NCBI GenBank assembly: GCA_031296115.1
Contig: JARLGI010000033.1
Location: 62,001 to 126,000 of the forward strand
DNA from: Acidobacteriota bacterium
Lineage (GTDB): Bacteria > Acidobacteriota > Terriglobia > Terriglobales > Acidobacteriaceae
DNA: 64,000 bases
Direction of reading: 5' to 3'
Numbering within the stretch: position 1 is the stretch's first letter; each line of letters opens with the position of its first letter. A program made the position numbers and the translations under genes. This document shows positions 57,525 through 64,000 of this stretch, piece by piece. Under the pieces are notes generated by a model. It was given only the letters and a program-made list of their open reading frames with translations, was not told the DNA's origin and did no database searches.

Positions 57525-58448
57525 ATGTTACACGTGACGTACTTTCTCGGCATCGACGGCGGCGGCAGCAAGACTACGTGCGTGCTGGGCGACGAAACAA
57601 ACGTAATCGCGTCGCTGACCGTGCCAGGCAGCAACATCGTCCGCGTGGGCGAGCGCCAGGCGCGGGCCGCGCTGGGGCAGGGAATTCGTGAGGTCTGCGA
57701 AACCGCGGGCGCCAAGCCGGAGCAGATCGTCGCGGTGTGCGCCGGAATTGCTGGAGCTGCGCGCGAAGATATCCGGCAGCAGGTCGTCGCGATTCTCGCC
57801 GAGTTGGTGCCGGGCAAGGTAGAAGTCACGGGCGACATGGTGATTGCCCACGAAGCGGCACTCGGCGGCGCTGCTGGAATTGTGGTGCTGGCAGGAACTG
57901 GTTCCATCGCCTACGCTCGCCACGCTTCAGGTCAGACGGCACGTGCCGGCGGCTGGGGTTACGCGATCTCCGACGAAGGTTCCGGACACTGGATCGGCGT
58001 GCAAGCGGTCGCAGCGGTGGCTCATGGAATCGACAGCGGCAACATCACCAAGCTGAGCGACCGCATTCTGCAACGCTGGCAGCTCAGTTCGTACGACCAG
58101 ATTGTGAGCGCCGCCAACGCTTCGCCTGCTCCCGATTTCTCCACTCTGTTTCCTGATGTACTGGCGGCCGCAGAGTCCGGCGATCCTGCCGCCCACGACG
58201 TTCTTTCCCGCGCGGGACAAGAGCTGGCCAAATTGCCGGCGAGGGTATTGCGTCTCTTATGGAAGACCAGCGACGCGGTTAACGTCGCACTCGCCGGCAG
58301 CGTCTTTCAGCACTCGGAAACTGTGCGTGATTCGTTCCAGCGCGAGCTGAAAGGCTCGTTTCCGCAATGCCGTGTTTTCCTCTCGCAAGCCAATGCTGCG
58401 GAAGGCGCATTGGCCTTGGCCCGTAAGTCGGTGGCGGCGAGTATCTAA
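57525..58448 (+). CDS. N-acetylglucosamine kinase-type BadF/BadG ATPase
   Basis: The 307-residue protein has the ASKHA fold: phosphate-1 motif YFLGIDGGGSKTTCVLGD, CAGIAGAAR, phosphate-2 motif VVLAGTGSIAYAR, GGWGYAISDEGSGHWIGVQA and VALAGSVFQHSE. This matches the eukaryotic-type N-acetylglucosamine kinases within the BadF/BadG family, which phosphorylate GlcNAc. ATG at 57525 or GTG at 57534 could start it. It is divergent from two transporter genes that might import the substrate. Confidence 0.88.
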   Translation: MLHVTYFLGIDGGGSKTTCVLGDETNVIASLTVPGSNIVRVGERQARAALGQGIREVCETAGAKPEQIVAVCAGIAGAAREDIRQQVVAILAELVPGKVEVTGDMVIAHEAALGGAAGIVVLAGTGSIAYARHASGQTARAGGWGYAISDEGSGHWIGVQAVAAVAHGIDSGNITKLSDRILQRWQLSSYDQIVSAANASPAPDFSTLFPDVLAAAESGDPAAHDVLSRAGQELAKLPARVLRLLWKTSDAVNVALAGSVFQHSETVRDSFQRELKGSFPQCRVFLSQANAAEGALALARKSVAASI

Positions 58449-58616
58449 CCTTGTTCTAGACCCAATCTTCCAGCCGCGTGACAGAAGTCATAGTCGCGCC
58501 ATCGCGGCGTCGGTAGAGTGCAGTTGTGGCGGTAATCCAGACCTTCTGAAAGTTGCATTCCCGGCCGCAATTTCGCTGGGCATGCAGAACTGCAAGCCGC
58601 TCCAGAGGAGAATGAG

Positions 58617-59339
58617 ATGTCCATCGAAGCAACCAAGACCGTAGGCGAACTCGCAGCCGAAGTGCCCAACGCGACGCGCGAGTTCGAGAAGCTGGGAATC
58701 GACTACTGCTGCGGCGGCAGCAAGACGCTCGGCGAAGCCTGTGCCGAAGCCAAGATCCCAATTGAAGAGACGCTGGCGCGTTTGCAGGCGGGTTTGACTA
58801 CTGTACAGGCAAAGCCGGGCCGCGAGTGGAAGAACGAACCGCTCAGTGACCTGATTGAGCACATCAAGAGCACGCATCACGTGTTCGTGCGTCAGGAATG
58901 TCCGCGCATCGAAGCGCTGGCGGAGAAGGTGGTGTCAAAGCACGGCGCCAATCATCGGGAGTTGGCAGAAGTGCACACTACGTTCAGCGCGCTTGCCGAC
59001 GAACTTGCGGTGCACCTGATGAAAGAGGAACAGGTGCTGTTCCCTTACGTCGTTCGCATGGAGGAAGCGGCGCTCGCCGGCGAACCAGTTCCGCCGGCGA
59101 TGTTCGGAACGGTGGTAAATCCGATACGCATGATGATGCAGGAGCACGACGGTGCAGGCGACGCTCTGCGGAAGCTGCGCGCGACGACGAGCAATTATGC
59201 GGTGCCGAACGATGCATGCACCACCTACGCAACGCTGTATGAAGCGCTGCTGGGCTTCGAAGCCGATCTGCACCAGCACATTCACCTGGAGAACAACATT
59301 CTGTTTCCGCGCGCAGTTGCAATGGAAGCGGGAAAGTAA
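58617..59339 (+). CDS. ric: Iron-sulfur cluster repair di-iron protein
   Basis: The 240-residue protein joins an N-terminal DUF542 domain (AAEVPNATREFEKLGIDYCC with the conserved CC) to a hemerythrin-like domain. The di-iron ligands are seen in HIKSTHHVFVRQE, HLMKEEQVLFPYV, MMMQEHDGAGD and HQHIHLENNILFPRA. Ric/YtfE/ScdA proteins restore iron-sulfur clusters damaged by nitric oxide or oxidants. ATG at 58617 follows AGGAG. It stands alone, with no visible NO-regulator site. Confidence 0.93.
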   Translation: MSIEATKTVGELAAEVPNATREFEKLGIDYCCGGSKTLGEACAEAKIPIEETLARLQAGLTTVQAKPGREWKNEPLSDLIEHIKSTHHVFVRQECPRIEALAEKVVSKHGANHRELAEVHTTFSALADELAVHLMKEEQVLFPYVVRMEEAALAGEPVPPAMFGTVVNPIRMMMQEHDGAGDALRKLRATTSNYAVPNDACTTYATLYEALLGFEADLHQHIHLENNILFPRAVAMEAGK

Positions 59340-59609
59340 ATCGGGTGAGTCGCTAAAACAAATCGGACGGTTTGGGTGGCGCAGCGCTTCAGCGCTGCAC
59401 TTGGGATCAATTCTTTGAACCTCGGCTTTAGCCGCTGAGGGAATGGTCTCGTTCTGAAAATCCTCACGGGCTAAAGCCCTGTGTATCAGGTGTTTCTGTT
59501 ACTGCAGGCCTGAAGGCCTGCGCCACCAGTATCAGGTACTGCTGTACTGCAAGCCTGAAGGCCAACGCCACATGCGATAGACCGCTGTGACTTTTCGTTC
59601 GACATTTTC
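59340..59609. repeat. REP-like GGCCTGAAGGCC repeats between ric and hisC
   Basis: Two tandem units of about 43 bp (59484-59526 and 59530-59571) both run from TATCAGG to CGCCAC and contain an AGGCCTGAAGGCC-type palindrome (GCAGGCCTGAAGGCCTGC in the first). Palindromes GCAGCGCTTCAGCGCTGC (59380s) and GGGCTAAAGCCC (59468-59479) lie upstream. No gene was found. Confidence 0.75.
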
Positions 59610-60737
59610 TTATACCGCAACCCGCGATCGCACCTTCTTCAGCGCGGCGAGGAATTGTTCATTCTGTTCCGGGGTGCCGATCGTTACGCGAAATGCGTCA
59701 GGCGCGCCCCAACTGCCGCTCATGTGACGCACGATGATGCCTTCATCCTGCAGCCGGCGGCAGAGGTTGCCCGCATCTTCGCCAACCCGGCAGAAGAGAA
59801 AATTACTCCAGGTAGGCTCGACGGGGATGCCCATCGCGGAAAGTTCCTTGGTCAAGAATTTCGCGCCGGCCGAGTTGGCCGCCAAGCCCTTCTTCACGTG
59901 CGCCTCGTCGGCCAGGGCGGCGAGCGCAGCCGCCTCTCCCAGCGACGACACCATGAACGCCGGCTTCATGCGCGCGAAGTAACCAATCAGGTCCGCCGGT
60001 CCCATGCCGTAGCCGACGCGAACGCCGGCCAATCCGTGAGACTTGGAGAACGTCCGCAGCACCATCACGGGGCGTTGCTGCCGCACATACCCGAGCGAAT
60101 GCGAATAGTCCAGTCCACGTTCCGCCGCGAAGTAGTTGGCATAGTCCCAATAGGCTTCATCCAGCACAGTGAGCACATGCAACGGCAGTTGGTCGAGGAA
60201 GCGGTCCATCGCAGCCGCATCCAGCACCGTTCCCGTCGGATTGTTGGGATTGGAGATATACACCACGCGGGTGAAGACATCGACGGCTCCCAGAATGCGA
60301 TCAAGGTCAAAGCCGTTCTTCAGCGTCGGCACCTCGATGAGCTGCGCGCCGGTGGCGCGCGTCACGATGGGGTAGACGATGAACGACAGCTGGCTGGTGA
60401 CCGCGTTCAGGCCGGGACCAAGCAGCGTTCGGGCGATGATCTCTAGGAAAGTGGTTGAGCCGGCAGTGACCATCACCTGCTCCGGCGGAATGTCGTGTAC
60501 TTCCGCCAGCCGTGTGGTCAGCTCAGTCACGGACGAATCGGGATAGTAGTTGATGTTCGGAAGGGCCTCTTGAATGGCGGCCATTGCCAAGGGCGAAGGG
60601 CCAAAAGGGTTTTCATTCGAGGCCATCTTGATGCAATGCACGCCGCTCTCCAATTCCGCTTGCCGGACTGACTTCCCGGGCTTATAGCTGGGCAGCGTGT
60701 GCACCCACGCCGGAACCAGCTTCCCAAAATCTGTCAT
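59610..60737 (-). CDS. hisC: Histidinol-phosphate aminotransferase-like PLP enzyme
   Basis: The 375-residue fold-type I aminotransferase has the PLP lysine in LRTFSKSHGLAGVRVGYG. Other landmarks are KMASNENPFGPSPLA, YISNPNNPTGTVLD and VLDEAYWDY. HisC makes histidinol phosphate from imidazole-acetol phosphate in histidine synthesis. Members of this family also act on aromatic amino acids, and with no other his gene nearby the substrate is not certain. GGAG precedes the ATG. Confidence 0.88.
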   Translation of the reverse strand: MTDFGKLVPAWVHTLPSYKPGKSVRQAELESGVHCIKMASNENPFGPSPLAMAAIQEALPNINYYPDSSVTELTTRLAEVHDIPPEQVMVTAGSTTFLEIIARTLLGPGLNAVTSQLSFIVYPIVTRATGAQLIEVPTLKNGFDLDRILGAVDVFTRVVYISNPNNPTGTVLDAAAMDRFLDQLPLHVLTVLDEAYWDYANYFAAERGLDYSHSLGYVRQQRPVMVLRTFSKSHGLAGVRVGYGMGPADLIGYFARMKPAFMVSSLGEAAALAALADEAHVKKGLAANSAGAKFLTKELSAMGIPVEPTWSNFLFCRVGEDAGNLCRRLQDEGIIVRHMSGSWGAPDAFRVTIGTPEQNEQFLAALKKVRSRVAV

Positions 60738-60966
60738 TCGATCTCCAGGGTGCCACCACTCAGGAACTCGGCCTTCGGGTAGTGCAGGCCTTCAGACCCG
60801 CGTAAAACCATCGCCCACACAAAGGGGCTTTAAACTTCTTCCCAAATTCGCTGAATTCTCAGTTCCACAATTCAACCATGTACCTCAGGGCCTAAAGGCC
60901 TTAGATATTGAGCATCTTGACGCGGGCCTGAAGGCCCGCACCACCAAACCGCCTATCGCCGGCCCC
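60738..60966. repeat. REP-like palindromes between rluB-type gene and hisC
   Basis: GCGGGCCTGAAGGCCCGC (60922-60939), AGGGCCTAAAGGCCTT (60887-60902) and a diverged copy near 60783-60800 share the core seen on the other side of hisC (59484-59571). The second copy lies in a gap without genes. Confidence 0.7.
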
Positions 60967-61770
60967 TTAGGGCGACCGCCGCCCTGAGCGCCCCGTGTCC
61001 TTCAACTGCGCAACTTCCTTTGCGGTCAGATGCCGGAATTTGCCCGGCTCAACATCCAGCGTGAGCGGGCCATAGCGTACGCGCTTGATTTTCTCAACAT
61101 GATGGCCGATCACCTCGAACATGCGTCGGATCTGCCGGTTGCGTCCCTCGATCAGCGTGGCCTCGTACCAGGGATTAGCGGCCTCGCGCAGCAGCTTGAT
61201 GCGTGCCGGTGCGGTCTTCACCGCCGCCGACCGCCGCCGGGCAGGCGCTTTGGGCGCGTGTCCCTCGGGCGTCTTCAACGGAGCGCGTTCCGACGGCAAC
61301 TTGATCCCGCCGCGCAGCTTGTCGATTTCCGCCTCGGTCGCTTTGCCGCTGATCTTCACCAGGTATGTCTTGGGAACGTGGGAGGAGGCGTGCATCAGTT
61401 TCTGCGCCAACTCGCCGTCGTTGGTTAGCAACAGCAGGCCTTCGCTCAGGTAGTCGAGCCGGCCGACGGGATAGATTCGGGCCGCCACTCCGCGCACCAG
61501 GTCCAAAACGGTCGGGCGGCCTTCCGGATCGGTTACCGTCGTAACGTATCCCTTGGGCTTGTGTAATAACAGGTAGACGTGGCGTTCCGGTCCGCTCAGG
61601 GGCTTGCCGTTTACCTTGATGTTGTCCAGTGCAGGATCGGCCTTGCTGCCCAACTCGGTCACGGTCTGGCCGTTTACCGAGACGAGCCCGCTGGTGATGA
61701 GTTGCTCGGCCTTGCGGCGCGAAGCAATGCCGGCTGCGGCAATGATTTTCTGGAGGCGCTCAGCAGGCAT
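60967..61770 (-). CDS. rluB: 23S rRNA pseudouridine synthase, RluB/RsuA type
   Basis: The 267-residue protein has an N-terminal S4 RNA-binding domain (RLQKIIAAAGIASRRKAEQL) and the RsuA-type catalytic domain with the aspartate in YPVGRLDYLSEGLLLLTNDG. RNRQIRRMFEVIGHHVEKIKR is the conserved C-terminal segment. It changes a uridine of 23S (or 16S) rRNA to pseudouridine. A Pro/Lys/Arg-rich insert around residues 165-190 is unusual. RluB is the best guess over RsuA by length and motif. It is a single gene. Confidence 0.9.
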   Translation of the reverse strand: MPAERLQKIIAAAGIASRRKAEQLITSGLVSVNGQTVTELGSKADPALDNIKVNGKPLSGPERHVYLLLHKPKGYVTTVTDPEGRPTVLDLVRGVAARIYPVGRLDYLSEGLLLLTNDGELAQKLMHASSHVPKTYLVKISGKATEAEIDKLRGGIKLPSERAPLKTPEGHAPKAPARRRSAAVKTAPARIKLLREAANPWYEATLIEGRNRQIRRMFEVIGHHVEKIKRVRYGPLTLDVEPGKFRHLTAKEVAQLKDTGRSGRRSP

Positions 61771-61841
61771 GAGCCACCCGAATCGGCAACAGCGTATCCG
61801 GTTTTGCCGTACCCCCCTCCCCCCCTACCGCATTCTCATTT

Positions 61842-61908
61842 TCAATAACATATACAGCAAAATCAATGCAAAGTATTGATTCAAGGCGATTTATACGTAT
61901 GTTATTGA
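61842..61908. repeat. AT-rich nested inverted repeats upstream of the rluB-type gene
   Basis: TCAATAACATA (61842-61852) is perfectly inverted at 61898-61908, and inside it AATCAAT (61861-61867) is inverted as ATTGATT (61875-61881). The block is strikingly AT-rich for this region. It may be a regulatory site or a remnant of foreign DNA. Confidence 0.6.
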
Positions 61909-61996
61909 TTCCCATAAGCTTAGGAGAGAAAATTCGGGTGCGTCGGCAGTTCGGCGCCAGTGTCGTCACAGAGCTATTTCCGAGGGAGAAACAGAG

Positions 61997-62022
61997 AGCC
62001 GAAGCCCTTGTTGGCTCCGGCT
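61997..62022 (-). terminator. Hairpin terminator of the M48 protease gene
   Basis: On the minus strand AGCCGGAGCC pairs with GGCTTCGGCT (ten base pairs, one wobble) around a six-base loop, followed by CTCTGTTTCT. It begins 29 bases after the M48 stop. Confidence 0.6.
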
Positions 62023-62050
62023 TGTTGGGGAATTACGAAATCGGCCCAGA

Positions 62051-63160
62051 TCACTGTCCCGAGCCGTCGTTCCGCTTGAGGGTTGGCCGATCATCGTCGT
62101 TCTGCGTTCCGGTCCCGCTGCTGCTGCCGCTGTCCTGAGGATTGTCGGCGGTCGCGCGCCGCAAGGTCGGACGGTCTTTGTTGTCCTTGTCGTTCTGCAC
62201 CTTGTGACGGTTCTCGATGGACGCCAGCCGGCCCTTTACCTGCTGGAACTCGGAGGTGTCCACCACGTACTCGTCGCGCGGCGGCAGCACATTCTTCATC
62301 TCATGCTGCGCACTGGCGACGCGGTCCGGCGTCATGGGATGCGAGGAGAACGCCTTGGCGAGCGTGCCTGGCTTCTTCTTTTCCTGGGCCTCGATCTTCT
62401 CGAAGAACGAGACGAACGACTGCGGGTCGTAGCCCGCCTTGTACATGTATTCCATGCCCAGGAAGTCGGCTTCGCTCTCAAAGTTGCGCGAGAACTTCAT
62501 GAAGGTCAGAGGAACACCGATGCTCAGCGCCGCCTGCGTTCCTTCGTACACCGCCCAGCCGCCGGGCACGAAGATCAGCGGAATCGTGGCGAGATTAACG
62601 ATGTTGCCGCGGGTCTGCTCGCGCGCCACGTGGCAGGCGGCCACGTGGGCAATTTCATGCGCCATCACGCCCGCCAGTTCGGCCTCGTTGTCGGCCGCCA
62701 GGATCAGGCCCGAATTCACGTAGAAGAAGCCGCCCGGCAGGGCAAACGCATTCAACTCGTCGGTGTCAATGACCTTGATGATGAAAGGAACTTTGGCGTC
62801 CGAATTCCGCACCAGGTTCTGCCCAATCCGGTTCACATATTCGGTGACCAGGGGATCGCTCACCATTTTGGCCCCGTGCTCCACCTGCTGCGAGTAGGCG
62901 CGGCCCATCGCGACTTGCTTGTCGAGCGAATACCAGTTGCCGACGCCCTGCTTGCAGCCGACATTGCGGTTGCCGATGGCGTCAATGTTATTCATCGTGC
63001 TGGGGGTCGAGCCCGGAGGCGCCGGAGTGCTGGCCGCTGCCGCGCTTGCGGTGTCCGGAGTGCTGCTGGTGGCAGAATCGCCCTTGTTCTGCGCCATGCC
63101 GAGTGGAACCAGCGACAGCGCGAGGGCAGCACAACCGAGATAACGGAACGGGGAACGCAT
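62051..63160 (-). CDS. Exported M48-family zinc metalloprotease
   Basis: The 369-residue protein has a signal peptide (YLGCAALALSLVPLGMAQ) and an Ala/Pro/Ser-rich segment. The zinc motif is HEIAHVAACH, with the third ligand in FESEADFLGMEYM. LNAFALPGGFFYVNSGLI is also characteristic of BepA/LoiP-like M48 members, which degrade misassembled outer-membrane proteins. The C-terminus is low complexity (RPTLRR, RPTLKR). ATG at 63160 begins the signal peptide, and an upstream frame to 63292 is unlikely. It diverges from ispG. Confidence 0.92.
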   Translation of the reverse strand: MRSPFRYLGCAALALSLVPLGMAQNKGDSATSSTPDTASAAAASTPAPPGSTPSTMNNIDAIGNRNVGCKQGVGNWYSLDKQVAMGRAYSQQVEHGAKMVSDPLVTEYVNRIGQNLVRNSDAKVPFIIKVIDTDELNAFALPGGFFYVNSGLILAADNEAELAGVMAHEIAHVAACHVAREQTRGNIVNLATIPLIFVPGGWAVYEGTQAALSIGVPLTFMKFSRNFESEADFLGMEYMYKAGYDPQSFVSFFEKIEAQEKKKPGTLAKAFSSHPMTPDRVASAQHEMKNVLPPRDEYVVDTSEFQQVKGRLASIENRHKVQNDKDNKDRPTLRRATADNPQDSGSSSGTGTQNDDDRPTLKRNDGSGQ

Positions 63161-63438
63161 GATGAACACCTTCTGGCTTGGCCTTAGGCAGACCTCTTCT
63201 CCACCGCCAGCCTCAACCCTCTTATAAACCCAAAATCCTACGATTTGTTGCCAGCTACCGCTATTGTCGTCCCTTTGAGAAGCGAAGTCCATCCCCTAGA
63301 TAGACGTATCACTTAGTCAGATGTTGGGCCTTTGTCAAGGTTTCCACAATTCGGCATCTAAGGTTTCAAAATCTCTAAGGATTGGCGCTCCCAGGGTCGC
63401 CGGACGATGGAGCGATCCAGGGTGGTTCCGGCCCAGCG

Positions 63439-63447
63439 TGGTACACT
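63439..63447 (+). promoter_or_regulatory. Possible extended -10 promoter of ispG
   Basis: TGGTACACT matches the extended -10 form (TGnTAnnnT) and lies 15 bases before the ATG. No good -35 box is seen. Confidence 0.4.
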
Positions 63448-63462
63448 TTTCACAGTTCCTGT

Positions 63463-64000
63463 ATGGCCCAAATCAAACGCAGAAAGACTTACACCGCCAC
63501 CGTGGGTGAGGTTCGCGTCGGCAGCGATGCACCAATTGTGGTGCAATCCATGACCAATACCGACACTGCCGATATTGACGGCACCATCCGCCAATGCGCG
63601 GCGCTGGCCCGCGCCGGTTCCGAGCTGGTGCGCGTCACCGTCAACAACGACGAAGCCGCCAAGGCGGTGGCTTACGTGGTCGACGGTCTCGACCGTCTCG
63701 GCACGCCCGTACCCATCATCGGCGACTTCCACTACAACGGGCACATCCTGCTGAAGAAGTATCCCGAGTGCGCCCGCGCGCTGGCCAAGTACCGCATCAA
63801 TCCCGGCAACGTTTCCATCGGCAAGAAGGACGACGACAACTTCCGCACCATGATCGATGTGGGCATCGAGAACGACAAGCCGGTGCGCATCGGAGTCAAC
63901 TGGGGCTCGCTCGATCAGTCGCTGCTGACCCGCCTGATGGACGAGAACAACAAGCTCGAGGAGCCGAAAGACGCGCGCGACGTGACCATGGAAGCCATGG
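63463..64000 (+). CDS. ispG: 4-hydroxy-3-methylbut-2-enyl diphosphate synthase (3' end outside window)
   Basis: The first 179 residues are visible, and the gene continues past the right edge. Conserved segments are [53 protein letters not shown] and [11 protein letters not shown], which belong to the TIM-barrel domain. IspG reduces methylerythritol cyclodiphosphate in the MEP isoprenoid pathway using a C-terminal [4Fe-4S] domain, not visible here. ATG at 63463 is the first start in the frame. Confidence 0.95.
   Translation, partial: MAQIKRRKTYTATVGEVRVGSDAPIVVQSMTNTDTADIDGTIRQCAALARAGSELVRVTVNNDEAAKAVAYVVDGLDRLGTPVPIIGDFHYNGHILLKKYPECARALAKYRINPGNVSIGKKDDDNFRTMIDVGIENDKPVRIGVNWGSLDQSLLTRLMDENNKLEEPKDARDVTMEAM

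Noticed and set aside
61866-62138. 90-codon plus-strand frame overlapping the AT-rich palindromes
   Set aside because: Its second half is antisense to the M48 protease gene, and it shows no family similarity.

Overview
The window looks like a chromosome segment of an Acidobacteriota bacterium (Terriglobia/Korobacter-like). This is inferred from the moderately high GC content, the gene repertoire (YtcJ-like amidohydrolase, DUF5715, FecR-domain protein, M48/M1 peptidases, OFA-family MFS) and intergenic repeats containing CGCTCAGGATGACA or GGCCTGAAGGCC cores. No tRNA, rRNA, CRISPR array or complete mobile element was recognised.

Left part (1-12.8 kb): a partial TolC-type outer-membrane factor, truA, an aldehyde dehydrogenase, a cluster of gene relics (frameshifted SEC-C protein, isolated tail of a homocitrate/isopropylmalate synthase), an M20 peptidase overlapping a secreted amidohydrolase, a repeat-rich gap with a dead Crp/Fnr gene, then a Do-type protease with its own promoter and terminator and a secreted peptidoglycan-binding-like protein.

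Middle part (12.8-32.7 kb): a VOC protein with a sugar-porter MFS and a second aldehyde dehydrogenase; a minus-strand signalling stretch (DUF5715, HPt protein with a receptor-like tail, FHA-GAF-SpoIIE phosphatase); a GH38 alpha-mannosidase translationally coupled to a sodium/solute symporter; dinB; then a [NiFe]-hydrogenase maturation operon (hypC, hypD, hypE, endopeptidase, hypA) beside an FNR-type regulator that keeps four cluster cysteines. No hydrogenase structural genes, hypB or hypF lie in the window.

Acetate module (33.4-41.8 kb): OFA-family MFS, two acetyl-CoA-synthetase-family enzymes, DUF485 and ActP-type symporter. Together they would import and activate short-chain carboxylates. 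Relics of a third synthetase and of a YihY/BrkB membrane protein sit between them.

Right part (42-64 kb): HNH and PD-(D/E)XK-like remnants, a membrane protein coupled to an M1 metallopeptidase, a phosphofructokinase with the PPi-type signature, DUF962, ruvC, a FecR-domain protein, MEMO1-like protein, rsmA, glgA, an IS3 relic beside a truncated ABC permease, two transporters divergent from an N-acetylglucosamine-kinase-type ATPase, the iron-sulfur repair protein Ric, hisC, an RluB-type pseudouridine synthase, an M48 protease and the start of ispG. At least seven broken or truncated genes lie in 64 kb. The many long intact genes around them argue against general sequencing error.
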